Assembly: GCA_905479995.1 (NCBI GenBank)
Contig: CAJQON010000003.1
Coordinates: 1-64,000 of the forward strand
DNA: 64,000 nt
Origin: an uncultured Flavobacteriales bacterium
Lineage (GTDB): Bacteria; Bacteroidota; Bacteroidia; Flavobacteriales_E; Vicingaceae
Reading direction: 5' to 3'
Positions 51,741 through 60,488 of the stretch are shown piece by piece. How positions within the stretch are numbered: the first letter of the stretch is position 1; the number at the start of each line of letters is the position of its first letter. A program made the translations under genes and the position numbers. The notes below the pieces were generated by a model. It searched no databases, was not told the origin of the DNA, and worked only from the letters and a program-made list of their open reading frames with translations.

Positions 51741-52496
51741 ATGAACACAAAAATTACCATAATAACCGTTTGCTACAATAGCGCTAAAACTATTGAAGAT
51801 ACGATTCAATCTGTTATTAATCAGACTTATGATAATATTGAATATATTATTGTTGATGGACTTTCTACGGATAATACTTTAGATATAGTTGACAAGTACA
51901 AAGACAAAATCACTAAAATAGTTTCTGAAAAAGATGCTGGTTTATACGATGCAATAAACAAAGGCATTGGATTAGCAACAGGTGATATTATTGCCAACCT
52001 CAACTCAGATGATTTTTACATTGACAACAATGTAATTACTGATGTTATGGCTAAAATGCTAGAAGAGAAAAGCGATACTCTTTATGCTGATTTATATTAT
52101 GTAGATGCTGTTGACACCAACAAAGTAACTCGTAACTGGGTGTCTGGAGCATACAAAAAAGGCCTATTCTTTAAAGGATGGATGCCACCCCACCCTACTT
52201 TTTTTGTTCGAAAATCAGTTTACGATAGCTATGGTAAATTTAACTTAGAACTAAAATCTGCAGCAGATTATGAAATTATGCTACGATTTATCCATAAACA
52301 CGAATGTAGTATTAGTTATTTACCTCGTGTAACTGTAAAAATGCGCGTTGGTGGCGTTAGTAATTCAAGTATTAAAAACCGATTAAAAGCTAACCGAGAA
52401 GATAAACGTGCCTGGGAAATAAATGGGTTAAAACCTAAGCCTTTTACATTGATTTTTAAGCCTCTTTCTAAAGTGTTGCAGTTTGTGAAGAAATAG
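51741..52496 (+). CDS. Glycosyltransferase family 2
   Basis: 251 aa. KITIITVCYNSAKTIEDTI, IEYIIVDGLSTDNT, and the acidic ANLNSDDFY are GT2 features; MPPHPTFFVRKSVYD is the WcaA-type C-terminal block. It is the last gene of the plus-strand polysaccharide operon. A diverged copy of its last ~90 bases lies at about 52900-52996. Confidence 0.92.
   Translation: MNTKITIITVCYNSAKTIEDTIQSVINQTYDNIEYIIVDGLSTDNTLDIVDKYKDKITKIVSEKDAGLYDAINKGIGLATGDIIANLNSDDFYIDNNVITDVMAKMLEEKSDTLYADLYYVDAVDTNKVTRNWVSGAYKKGLFFKGWMPPHPTFFVRKSVYDSYGKFNLELKSAADYEIMLRFIHKHECSISYLPRVTVKMRVGGVSNSSIKNRLKANREDKRAWEINGLKPKPFTLIFKPLSKVLQFVKK
52480..52495 (+). repeat. 16-bp direct repeat, left copy (end of glycosyltransferase gene)
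   Basis: agtttgtgaagaaata is repeated exactly at 52981-52996. The left copy is the end of the GT2 coding region. Confidence 0.7.
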
Positions 52497-52504
52497 TTTT
52501 CACT

Positions 52505-52543
52505 TTCCTTACGAAGCGTCAGCGGAGATAAAGAATCCCAGAA
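52505..52543 (+). repeat. Imperfect repeat flanking the GIY-YIG gene, left copy
   Basis: The sequence around ccttacgaagcgtcagcgga matches the one at 52855-52893 at about 85%. These repeats recall the intergenic elements that often border small GIY-YIG genes in Bacteroidota. Confidence 0.6.
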
Positions 52544-52561
52544 GTTCATTAAATTTACTCT

Positions 52562-52849
52562 ATGAACAAATACTACATTTATATACTTGCAAGCCAAAGA
52601 AACGGAACTTTATATACTGGACTAACCAATGACTTAGAAAGACGAATTTTAGAACATAAGCAGAAAGTAGTCAAGGGGTTTACTGCAAAATACAATGTAA
52701 ATCTATTAGTCTATTTTGAAGAGCATGAATCTGTTCATGAAGCAGCCATAAGAGAAAAAAGAATTAAGAAATGGAAACGTTCTTGGAAATTAGAATTAAT
52801 TGAAAAAGACAATCCTAATTGGAACGATCTAGCCGTGGATTGGTATTAA
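52562..52849 (+). CDS. GIY-YIG-domain protein, 95 aa
   Basis: The protein is a single GIY-YIG domain: YYIYILASQRNGTLYTGLTN, then DLERRILEHKQ with the conserved Arg, and a C-terminal basic segment (RIKKWKRSWKLELIEKDN). This is the small endonuclease-like family (YhbQ/UPF0213-type) common in Bacteroidota, often in several copies per genome. It is flanked by two related repeats and lies between the polysaccharide operon and the convergent gmd/fcl genes. Its role is unknown. Confidence 0.88.
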   Translation: MNKYYIYILASQRNGTLYTGLTNDLERRILEHKQKVVKGFTAKYNVNLLVYFEEHESVHEAAIREKRIKKWKRSWKLELIEKDNPNWNDLAVDWY

Positions 52850-52854
52850 TTTAT

Positions 52855-52893
52855 TTCCTTGCGAAGCGTCAACGAAGACAAGAAATCCAGAAA
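52855..52893 (+). repeat. Imperfect repeat flanking the GIY-YIG gene, right copy
   Basis: The sequence around ccttgcgaagcgtcaacgaa matches the left copy at 52505-52543. Same orientation. Confidence 0.6.
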
Positions 52894-52899
52894 ACTAGT

Positions 52900-52996
52900 C
52901 ACGAATAAATGGAACCCTAATCTCCATTGCATTACGTCAGGGAAAAAGCGTAGTTTAAATATTCTTACTAAGCCTATTGGAGTTTGTGAAGAAATA
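52900..52996 (+). pseudogene. Diverged duplicate of the glycosyltransferase 3' end
   Basis: The stretch begins with aataaatgg, carries taagcct and ends with the exact 16-bp agtttgtgaagaaata found at the end of the GT2 gene (52411-52496). Between taagcct and the 16-mer the spacing differs by 11 bases, so the copy is out of frame. It may be the remnant of a second glycosyltransferase or of a duplication made when the GIY-YIG segment arrived. No intact gene is present in this 150-base gap. Confidence 0.4.
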
Positions 52997-52999
52997 ATG

Positions 53000-53929
53000 C
53001 TAAAACTCCATCTCCTTCACATCCTCAAACACCATTTCAACACCTTCTTTCAAGGCTATTTTTGCTTTCCACCCTAGAGATTCTAACTTAGAAACATCCA
53101 TTAATTTCCGAGGAGTTCCGTTGGGTTTAGATGCATCAAATTTGTAACTTCCTTTAAAGCCACTTGCCTCACGCATTGCTTCAGCTAATTCTAACACGGT
53201 AACATCTGTTCCTGTTCCAATGTTAAATATTTCCTCTCCATCGAAGTTTTCCATTAAGAAAACACAAGCATCTGCCATATCATCTACATGCAAAAACTCT
53301 CGCATTGGTGATCCATCTCCCCAAATTTCTATTTCTTGTAGATTGTCTCTTTTCGCTAATGAGAACTTTCTTATAAACGAAGCAAACAAATGAGAGCTTT
53401 CCGGATCATAATTATCATTAGGACCATAAAGGTTAGTAGGCATTACAGAAATAAAATTATCTCCGTATTGTCTTCTATAAGATTCACACAACTTAATTCC
53501 GGCAATCTTAGCAATGGCATAAGGCTCGTTGGTTGGTTCTAATTCTCCAGTCAGTAAATACTCTTCCTTTAAAGGTTGTGGCGCCAATTTAGGATAAATA
53601 CAAGATGACCCTAAAAACAACATCTTCTTTACTTTTGAAGTATGACAAGCATGAATGACATTCAGTTCAATCATTAAATTATCGTAAATGAATTCTGCTC
53701 TATAAATATTGTTGGCTAAAATACCTCCAACTTTAGCAGCACTCATAAAAACATAATCAGGTTTTTCGGCTACAAAAAAATCGTTTACAGCTTGTTGACT
53801 TCTTAAATCTAGTTCTTTGGAAGTACGTGTAATAATATTGGTAAAACCGTCTTTACGTAGTTTCCGTTCAATAGCAGAGCCAACCATTCCTCGATGGCCA
53901 GCAATGTAAATTTTAGCTGTTTTATTCAT
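53000..53929 (-). CDS. fcl: GDP-L-fucose synthase
   Basis: 309 aa. An SDR-fold epimerase/reductase that turns GDP-4-keto-6-deoxymannose into GDP-L-fucose. N-terminal [16 protein letters not shown] binds NADP; the catalytic tyrosine motif is [16 protein letters not shown], and [15 protein letters not shown] and [14 protein letters not shown] are family blocks. It overlaps gmd by eight bases. It runs toward the plus-strand polysaccharide operon and supplies a likely sugar for it. Confidence 0.96.
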   Translation of the reverse strand: MNKTAKIYIAGHRGMVGSAIERKLRKDGFTNIITRTSKELDLRSQQAVNDFFVAEKPDYVFMSAAKVGGILANNIYRAEFIYDNLMIELNVIHACHTSKVKKMLFLGSSCIYPKLAPQPLKEEYLLTGELEPTNEPYAIAKIAGIKLCESYRRQYGDNFISVMPTNLYGPNDNYDPESSHLFASFIRKFSLAKRDNLQEIEIWGDGSPMREFLHVDDMADACVFLMENFDGEEIFNIGTGTDVTVLELAEAMREASGFKGSYKFDASKPNGTPRKLMDVSKLESLGWKAKIALKEGVEMVFEDVKEMEF

Positions 53930-55010
53930 GCTGATTTAATATATCGTGTCCACCTTCTTTTAAATATTGATCTCTTCTAAATATGGCTAAATCTGACTTC
54001 ACCATATCGCTACATAAACTAGCTAAATCGTGTGTTGGCTCCCAACCCAATTCTGTTTTTGCTTTAGTTGGATCTCCAATTAACAAATCAACTTCTGTTG
54101 GTCTAAAATACTTTGGATCAATCTCAACTACCACTTCTCCATTTGCTTTATTAATTCCTTGTTCGTCTATTCCTTCTCCCTTCCATTCTACTTCAATTTC
54201 TGCTTCTTTAAACGACATGGTAACGAAATCTCTAACTGTTGTGGTAACTCCAGTTGCTAATACAAAATCATCAGGAGTTTCTTGTTGCAACATTCGCCAC
54301 ATTCCCTCCACATAATCCTTTGCATGACCCCAATCTCTTTTGGCTGATATATTTCCTAAGTATATTTTTTGCTGTAAGCCTAATTTTATCTTAGCAACTC
54401 CTCTTGTAATTTTTCTAGTTACAAAAGTTTCTCCTCTTAAAGGACTTTCATGGTTGAATAAGATACCATTACAAGCATACATTCCATAGGCTTCTCGGTA
54501 ATTTTTTACGATCCAATAAGCATATAGTTTTGCAACTGCATAAGGACTTCTTGGATAAAATGGTGTCGTTTCCGTTTGAGGAACTTCCATTACTTTACCG
54601 TACAATTCAGAAGTTGAGGCTTGATAAAATTTTGTTTTCTTTTCTAACCCTAAAATTCTAATTGCTTCCAACAATCTTAATGTTCCAGTTGCATCTGCAT
54701 TTGCCGTATATTCTGGAGTATCAAAAGATACCTGAACATGTGACATTGCTGCCAAATTGTAAATTTCATCTGGCTTAACTTCTTGTACAATTCGAATCAA
54801 ATTGGTAGAATCGGTCATGTCACCATAATGTAATTTAAACTTTACATCATTCTCGTGTAAATCTTGGTATAAATGATCAATCCGTGCAGTATTAAACAAC
54901 GAACTTCTTCGTTTTATTCCGTGCACTTCATAACCTTTTTCTAACAACAATTCAGCTAAATAAGCTCCATCTTGTCCGGTTACTCCTGTTATTAATGCTA
55001 CTTTTTTCAT
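53922..55010 (-). CDS. gmd: GDP-mannose 4,6-dehydratase
   Basis: 362 aa. First step from GDP-mannose to GDP-L-fucose. [20 protein letters not shown] binds [24 protein letters not shown] has the YxxxK pair; [20 protein letters not shown] is highly conserved. It overlaps fcl. No GDP-mannose synthesis genes are in the window, so they must lie elsewhere. Confidence 0.97.
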   Translation of the reverse strand: MKKVALITGVTGQDGAYLAELLLEKGYEVHGIKRRSSLFNTARIDHLYQDLHENDVKFKLHYGDMTDSTNLIRIVQEVKPDEIYNLAAMSHVQVSFDTPEYTANADATGTLRLLEAIRILGLEKKTKFYQASTSELYGKVMEVPQTETTPFYPRSPYAVAKLYAYWIVKNYREAYGMYACNGILFNHESPLRGETFVTRKITRGVAKIKLGLQQKIYLGNISAKRDWGHAKDYVEGMWRMLQQETPDDFVLATGVTTTVRDFVTMSFKEAEIEVEWKGEGIDEQGINKANGEVVVEIDPKYFRPTEVDLLIGDPTKAKTELGWEPTHDLASLCSDMVKSDLAIFRRDQYLKEGGHDILNQHE

Positions 55011-55054
55011 AATGTAATGTTGTATGCAAGTTTAAACAATTAATAGCGCTAATA

Positions 55055-55525
55055 CTATTGATGATGATATTTCTCTCCTTTCAAAATAGTAAAAGCACGA
55101 TAGATTTGTTCTATAAAAAATAATCTTACCATTTGGTGCGAAAATGTTAGTTGAGACAAGGCAATTTTAGCATTTGCTCTTTCATATATACGATTAGAAA
55201 ATCCAAAAGGACCACCAATCACAAAAACAATATCTAAACCAGTATTCATTCTCTTTTGCATGTATTGAGCAAAGCCAACAGAATTAAACTCTTTTCCATT
55301 TTCATCTAATAAAACTAAAAAGTCGTTGGGTGCTAATTTCGATAAAATCAAATCTCCTTCAGCTGTCTTTTGAACCTCTTTAGAAGTTTTATTACCAACT
55401 TTTACATCGTTAATTACAAGCATTTCAAAACTCACATAATGCTTCAATCGTTGCAAAAATTTTTCAATTCCTTCTTTTAAATATGCATCATCTGTCTTTC
55501 CTATCGCTATTAACTTAATCTTCAT
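55055..55525 (-). CDS. rlmH: 23S rRNA (pseudouridine1915-N3)-methyltransferase RlmH
   Basis: 156 aa, the usual SPOUT methyltransferase size. The knot region VFVIGGPFGFSNRIYERA and the C-terminal FSHQMVRLFFIEQIYRAF, ending ILKGEKYHHQ, are diagnostic. It methylates the pseudouridine in helix 69 of 23S rRNA. It is divergent from the DUF4783 gene, 99 bases away. Confidence 0.96.
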   Translation of the reverse strand: MKIKLIAIGKTDDAYLKEGIEKFLQRLKHYVSFEMLVINDVKVGNKTSKEVQKTAEGDLILSKLAPNDFLVLLDENGKEFNSVGFAQYMQKRMNTGLDIVFVIGGPFGFSNRIYERANAKIALSQLTFSHQMVRLFFIEQIYRAFTILKGEKYHHQ

Positions 55526-55624
55526 GTTGCTAAATTAAAAATTATTATTTTTGACACATCATAACTACTCAATTTTAACTATTTATTGGCGTGATAGTTG
55601 TGATGTTCGCACAAAACTAAATGA

Positions 55625-56008
55625 ATGAGTACCTTTTTAATTAACATCTCTTTTATATTTGCGCTGCTATTTGGCTCGCCTAATATTTCTAGCGATTTAT
55701 CTGCTGCAATAAAAACGGGTAATGCCCAAAAAATTTCGACCTATTTTGGAACTTCCGTTGACCTGAGCATCCCAAACAATGAAGGAGTATATAGTAAAAT
55801 TCAGGCAAAATTAATTTTAAAGACCTTTTTCTTAAAGCATAAGCCTTCTAATTTTAAAGTGGTTCATAATGGTGATTCTAAAAACGATTCGCATTATTCT
55901 ATTGGTAATTTAAACACACATAAAGGAACATTTCGAGTTTATATTCTATACCAAGAACAAGCAGGGAAAACACTGATCCTTGAGCTTAAAATAGAATCTG
56001 ACGAATAA
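55625..56008 (+). CDS. DUF4783-domain protein, 127 aa
   Basis: A hydrophobic start (FLINISFIFALLFG) is a signal peptide. The rest reads as an NTF2-like alpha-beta fold: ISSDLSAAIKTGNAQKISTY, VDLSIPNNEGVYSKIQAK, LKTFFLKHKPSNFKVV and GTFRVYILYQ. This is the Bacteroidota DUF4783 family, usually next to nadC, as here (54 bases). Function unknown. An ATG at 55621 is out of frame. Confidence 0.85.
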   Translation: MSTFLINISFIFALLFGSPNISSDLSAAIKTGNAQKISTYFGTSVDLSIPNNEGVYSKIQAKLILKTFFLKHKPSNFKVVHNGDSKNDSHYSIGNLNTHKGTFRVYILYQEQAGKTLILELKIESDE

Positions 56009-56033
56009 TATTCGTTTTCCTTTCCCTATTACT

Positions 56034-56041
56034 TATTTTTG
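56034..56041 (+). promoter_or_regulatory. -7 element for nadC
   Basis: TATTTTTG matches TANNTTTG, with TTC (one mismatch from TTG) 20 bases upstream at 56011-56013. It lies 21 bases before the ATG at 56063 and would overlap a TTG start at 56039. Confidence 0.35.
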
Positions 56042-56062
56042 CCATCAACGTATTGCTATTTT

Positions 56063-56899
56063 ATGGATTATATTGATGAGTTAATTGACATTGCAATTAA
56101 AGAAGATATTGGTGACGGAGATCATACTTCTATGAGTTGCATACCGAATACTGCAACAGGTAAGGCCCAATTATTGGTAAAAGAAAATGGAATTTTGGCT
56201 GGAATGGAATTGGCCGAAAAAATATTTTCAAAAATTGATGCCAACCTTATTTTCATCCCTCTTTTAAAAAATGGAGAATCGGTAAAAACTGGCAACATTG
56301 CCTTTACTATTGAAGGGAATAACAGGTCTATATTACAAGCAGAAAGATTGGTTTTAAACTTTATGCAGCGTATGAGCGGAATTGCTACTGCTACCAATTA
56401 CTATGTTAATTTATTAACTGGACTACCAACAAAAGTGCTCGACACCCGAAAAACTACTCCAGGCTTAAGAATGATAGAAAAGAAAGCGGTTAAAATTGGA
56501 GGTGGAGAAAATCATAGAATTGGCTTGTACGACATGGTAATGATTAAAGACAATCATATTGATTATGCTGGAGGAATTAAAAATGCCATTGAAGCGACTA
56601 AACAATACCTTTCTAAAGAAGGTAAATACTTAAAAATTGAAATTGAAGCAAGAAACTTAAATGAGCTTAACGAAATTTTAAGTGCTGGTGGGATAGATAG
56701 AATTATGCTCGATAATTTTAATTATGACGATTTAAAAACTGCCGTAAAGTTAATTGATGGAAAATATGAGACTGAAGCATCTGGAGGAATAACAGATAAA
56801 ACCATACGTAATTATGCCGAATGTGGCGTAGATTATATTTCTGTTGGAGCATTGACACATCAGATTAAAAGTTTAGATTTAAGTTTGAAAGCAATCTAA
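56063..56899 (+). CDS. nadC: Nicotinate-nucleotide pyrophosphorylase (carboxylating)
   Basis: 278 aa from the ATG at 56063. Quinolinate phosphoribosyltransferase of de novo NAD synthesis. AIKEDIGDGDHTSMS, ERLVLNFMQRMSGIAT, VLDTRKTTPGLRMIEKKAV and GGGENHRIGLYDMVMIKDNH are family signatures. The frame extends to a TTG at 56039 that lies in the putative promoter, so the ATG is preferred. It is followed immediately by a YihY-family gene. Confidence 0.95.
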   Translation: MDYIDELIDIAIKEDIGDGDHTSMSCIPNTATGKAQLLVKENGILAGMELAEKIFSKIDANLIFIPLLKNGESVKTGNIAFTIEGNNRSILQAERLVLNFMQRMSGIATATNYYVNLLTGLPTKVLDTRKTTPGLRMIEKKAVKIGGGENHRIGLYDMVMIKDNHIDYAGGIKNAIEATKQYLSKEGKYLKIEIEARNLNELNEILSAGGIDRIMLDNFNYDDLKTAVKLIDGKYETEASGGITDKTIRNYAECGVDYISVGALTHQIKSLDLSLKAI

Positions 56900-56902
56900 T
56901 TG

Positions 56903-57847
56903 ATGAACAAATACATCGAAAAAATATACAACACAAAACTTGTTCAAGCTCCAATAAGCTTATCCAAAAAAATTATTATTCCTGGATTTGATGGCTTGCC
57001 ACTTTACGATGTACTTCACTTTTTTATTACCGGAATTCAAAAAAACTCTTTAACAACAAGAGCATCTTCATTGGCTTTTCGTTTCTTTTTAGCATTATTC
57101 CCTTTCATTATCTTTTTAGTCTCTATTATTCCATATGTCCCTATTGATAATTTTCATGATCAATTGATGGGTTTGATGCACCAATTTTTACCCGGAAATG
57201 CCTACGATATGGCTGAAGAAACGATTAATGATTTGGTAAATAAAAAACACAACACCTTACTCTCTTTTGGGTTTATTTTTGCTTTCTACTTAGCTAGCGA
57301 TGGTGTTAATTCTATGATAATTGCCTTTAATGAATCATACCACTCCATTAAGAAAAGCAGTTTTATAGAAAATCATTTGAGGGCTTTACTCATTTTAGTT
57401 ATTCTCACCTCGTTAATGTTCGTGGCAATTGGACTTTCTATTTTTAGCGGAACCATAATGGATTATTTTATCGCTGAAGGTTATTTGGAGGATGGAATTA
57501 TGATATTCTTACTCAAAATTCTAAAATTCACATTGCTCTTAGTTCTTTTCTTCTTAGGAATTTCTTCATTGTATTACTTTGGTAATGCAAAACAGAATAA
57601 GTTTAGGTTTATTTCGGCAGGCTCTACTTTAGCCACTTTATTGTCAATTCTTCTATCTACTGGGTTTGCTTTCTACGTCAACAATTTCGCCTCATACAAC
57701 AAGCTTTATGGCTCTATAGGAACACTAATTGTGGTAATGCTTTGGCTGTACTTTAATTCGCTTGTTCTATTAATTGGGTTTGAGCTCAATGCAAGTATAC
57801 TTCATGCAAAATCGTCCAAACAAAAAGATAAATTAGATACGAACTAA
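56903..57847 (+). CDS. YihY/BrkB-family inner-membrane protein
   Basis: 314 aa from the ATG at 56903. About six helices with SLAFRFFLALFPFIIFLVSI, LSFGFIFAFYLASDGVNSM and YNKLYGSIGTLIVVMLWLYF, the YihY/virulence-factor-BrkB pattern. The family was once called RNase BN by mistake; its function is not known, with transport proposed. The start is three bases after the nadC stop, so the two are co-transcribed. Confidence 0.92.
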   Translation: MNKYIEKIYNTKLVQAPISLSKKIIIPGFDGLPLYDVLHFFITGIQKNSLTTRASSLAFRFFLALFPFIIFLVSIIPYVPIDNFHDQLMGLMHQFLPGNAYDMAEETINDLVNKKHNTLLSFGFIFAFYLASDGVNSMIIAFNESYHSIKKSSFIENHLRALLILVILTSLMFVAIGLSIFSGTIMDYFIAEGYLEDGIMIFLLKILKFTLLLVLFFLGISSLYYFGNAKQNKFRFISAGSTLATLLSILLSTGFAFYVNNFASYNKLYGSIGTLIVVMLWLYFNSLVLLIGFELNASILHAKSSKQKDKLDTN

Positions 57848-57849
57848 GC

Positions 57850-58590
57850 TTATTTCCTCCTTAACTCTCCCCTCCCGGAATTAACACTAACAGTAATGAT
57901 AGGGCTTCCATAGTAATCTATATTTCCCAAAGAAGTTAACTCAACCAATAAAGAATTAGATACGGCAGTTGTAATATCACCAGAACCTGCATTACTTACA
58001 TGAACATCATTTGCTAACAATCCATCAAAATACATCCAGCCTATTCCTCCTGCATAAAAATAAGCCTTATTGGTGTTTCCTGTTAGTGTAATATCAGATG
58101 GTCCTGTATGCTGTTGAACTGAGATATTATTAGAAGACAACTCCAAGTTTACACTACCAGTTCCCATTCTGGTTTCAAAATTAAAATTTGGAAAGTAAAG
58201 TTTATTTGTACTGGTAATATTTCCTTGGCCAAGGTATTCAATATGATTGAGGTTAGGAATAGTTAAATAAGCAGTTATTGGCCTGTTGTAATTTCTAAAA
58301 AACCCACATCTATTGTCTGAAGAAATTCTTAATTCATTTCCTGAAATATCAGTATTAATATAAGGCAATAAATTCTCTCCTCCTTCAATTGTTAAACTAG
58401 CCACACTATCTTGTGTAATAACCAAATCAATTCCATCCTCTAAATAAACAACCTCAACATCATTGTCAATAGTTCTTAACTCAGAAACATCGGTTCCACT
58501 TCCTTTAAAACAAGCAGATTCTTTTCCGCAAGAGCTGAGAATTACCATTATTAATGATAAGGTAAGTAGATATGGTTTACGCTTAATCAT
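57850..58590 (-). CDS. GIN-domain (DUF2807) lipoprotein
   Basis: 246 aa. The lipobox VILSSC puts the lipid on Cys21. The rest is a beta-rich, right-handed-helix-like GIN domain (LTIEGGENLLPYINTDISGN, YLTIPNLNHIEYLGQGNI, VNLELSSNNISVQQHTG), found in outer-membrane or surface lipoproteins of Bacteroidota. It overlaps the upstream PagL-like gene by four bases and converges with the YihY gene with a gap of two bases. Confidence 0.87.
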   Translation of the reverse strand: MIKRKPYLLTLSLIMVILSSCGKESACFKGSGTDVSELRTIDNDVEVVYLEDGIDLVITQDSVASLTIEGGENLLPYINTDISGNELRISSDNRCGFFRNYNRPITAYLTIPNLNHIEYLGQGNITSTNKLYFPNFNFETRMGTGSVNLELSSNNISVQQHTGPSDITLTGNTNKAYFYAGGIGWMYFDGLLANDVHVSNAGSGDITTAVSNSLLVELTSLGNIDYYGSPIITVSVNSGRGELRRK

Positions 58591-59687
58591 TTTCCAATAT
58601 TAATTCCTATTCCTGCTTCAACAAAATCAGCAACTGCATAATGGGTTTTTAAACCTAAATTTAAAAACACTTTATCCGATACATTAAAGCGAGAGGTAAA
58701 TCGATTATAAATAAATCCTTGTTCTTCATATTTTGTGTAGAGGTAACCACCTATTTCCAAAAGCAGTGATATTTTGCCAAAATCAAAACTATAAATACCT
58801 ATTACTCCCAACCTAAAGTTGTCGCTCTCCTTCGTTTGAGCCAACTCATCTCCTCTTAAAATAGTACTCTGAAGAGATGCATCGTAAAATAAATCGGCTC
58901 CAAAACCATAAGAACTTTTGTCTCTTTTTAATTTAATCATGTTAAACGAGTATGTATTGACAAAATATTTTGGTCCATCTACTGGCGGAGTTTCTTTAAC
59001 ACCAAAACCAACCATCAATTGCTTTGTCCATTTCTTTTCCCTTGAAACAATCTCTGTTGTTAATGGAGTTATTTTGTTTCCAAATTCATAACTAAGCCCA
59101 GTTGATATCGAAGCAATATTTACCCCTAAGTTTGGCCTTTCAAAAGAGCCATTAGAAAAATGGATTATAGACAACCCTGAAGACAGCTTAACCCTTTGGG
59201 ATAAGGGAAGCCTTACTCCTAAATTTAAATATATTAAGGCATTAAAAAAAGAACCTATAACTACATTTTTATAATTATTTACTCGATCGAAAGGTTTGGA
59301 AATGTAACCTATACCATAACCTACTTTAAAATTTAACTGAATTTTTCGTTGATTTAAAGGCAATTCTATAAACGGAAAAACCCCAATAGATTCACCTAAT
59401 TCAGTAGGGTTTCCAAAATTAACGTACAAAGCAGAAACGCCTAATCTAGGATAGTTATACTGCTGTTGCCAGTTGTTTTTACCAGAAGTCGCTTTATAAA
59501 AAGACACTTCTGAAGCAAAAGTATGTCCTTCTATTACTTCATTTACAATTTGCCGATGTGGTAATATTGCTCCAAAATGATTGGTTTGTTTTAAGCCTAA
59601 AGAACGGATAGAGTCTTGTGCAAAACCGTTAATAAAATTAAGCGTCAAGCAAAATAATAACCCATATATATGATGTACTTTTATCAC
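58587..59687 (-). CDS. PagL-like acyloxyacyl hydrolase / lipid A 3-O-deacylase family outer-membrane protein
   Basis: 366 aa. Signal peptide (ending NFINGFA), then an eight-strand-type barrel. IIHFSNGSFERPNLGVNI has the His-Ser pair and Asn-rich loop that mark PagL-type enzymes, which remove a 3-O-acyl chain from lipid A. The C-terminal ~150 residues form further strands (YGFGADLFYDASLQS), so the protein is larger than classic PagL. It is coupled to the GIN lipoprotein gene. Confidence 0.8.
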   Translation of the reverse strand: MIKVHHIYGLLFCLTLNFINGFAQDSIRSLGLKQTNHFGAILPHRQIVNEVIEGHTFASEVSFYKATSGKNNWQQQYNYPRLGVSALYVNFGNPTELGESIGVFPFIELPLNQRKIQLNFKVGYGIGYISKPFDRVNNYKNVVIGSFFNALIYLNLGVRLPLSQRVKLSSGLSIIHFSNGSFERPNLGVNIASISTGLSYEFGNKITPLTTEIVSREKKWTKQLMVGFGVKETPPVDGPKYFVNTYSFNMIKLKRDKSSYGFGADLFYDASLQSTILRGDELAQTKESDNFRLGVIGIYSFDFGKISLLLEIGGYLYTKYEEQGFIYNRFTSRFNVSDKVFLNLGLKTHYAVADFVEAGIGINIGK

Positions 59688-59725
59688 TTAACAATTTTAA
59701 TTTAAGTCAAAAATACTCTTTTAAA

Positions 59726-60487
59726 ATGAAGGAAAAATTAGCAGCTTTTGAACGGTTATTAATCATAATGGATGAATTAAGGGAAAAATGCCCTTGGGAC
59801 AAAAAACAAACGATGCAAAGTTTAAGACATTTAACCATTGAGGAAACGTATGAGTTAACTGATGCTATTCTTGAAAATGACTTGAATGAAGTTAAAAACG
59901 AATTAGGCGATTTAATGCTTCACTTGGTTTTTTATGCCAAAATAGGTTCCGAAACAAACGATTTTGATATGTCCGATGTGCTTAATGGAGTTTGCGAAAA
60001 GTTAATACATCGTCATCCGCATATATATGGAGATGTGGAAGTAGCTGATGAAGAGGAAGTGAAAGCCAATTGGGAAAAATTAAAATTGAAAGAAGGAAAA
60101 ATCTCTGTTTTAGAAGGTGTTCCTAAATCTTTACCGGCCTTAGTTAAAGCAGTAAGAATTCAGGACAAAGCTCGAGGAATTGGCTTTGATTGGGAAAACA
60201 AAGATCAAGTTTGGGAAAAAGTAGAAGAGGAAATTGGTGAGTTTAAGGCTGAAGTAAAAGATAATAGTGATCAAATAGAAGATGAATTTGGTGATGTCCT
60301 TTTCTCTTTAATTAATTACGGTAGGTTTTTAAATATTAATCCTGAAGATGCGTTGGAGAAAACAAATAAAAAATTTATTAAACGTTTCCAGTATATGGAA
60401 AATGAAACAAAAAAAGAAGGGAAAACACTAAGCGATATGAGCTTAGAAGAAATGGATGTTTACTGGAACAAAGCCAAAACTTTATAA
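59726..60487 (+). CDS. mazG: Nucleoside triphosphate pyrophosphohydrolase MazG
   Basis: 253 aa with two MazG repeats: CPWDKKQTMQSLRHLTIEET with EELxx-type Glu residues and GDLMLHLVFYA, then VEEEIGEFKAEVKD with DEFGDVLFSLINYGRF. It hydrolyses NTPs, including damaged ones, to NMP and pyrophosphate. It is divergent from the PagL-like gene and nearly abuts the convergent porP/sprF gene. Confidence 0.95.
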   Translation: MKEKLAAFERLLIIMDELREKCPWDKKQTMQSLRHLTIEETYELTDAILENDLNEVKNELGDLMLHLVFYAKIGSETNDFDMSDVLNGVCEKLIHRHPHIYGDVEVADEEEVKANWEKLKLKEGKISVLEGVPKSLPALVKAVRIQDKARGIGFDWENKDQVWEKVEEEIGEFKAEVKDNSDQIEDEFGDVLFSLINYGRFLNINPEDALEKTNKKFIKRFQYMENETKKEGKTLSDMSLEEMDVYWNKAKTL

Positions 60488-60488
60488 T

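Noticed and set aside
27927-52496. Recent horizontal transfer of the whole polysaccharide operon
   Set aside because: The region looks AT-rich and accessory in content, but I could not compute composition, and no integrase, tRNA or terminal repeats mark its ends. Left unclaimed.
52562-52849. GIY-YIG gene as part of a group I intron or homing element
   Set aside because: It does not interrupt a gene or RNA, has no intron features, and the family is the short free-standing kind.
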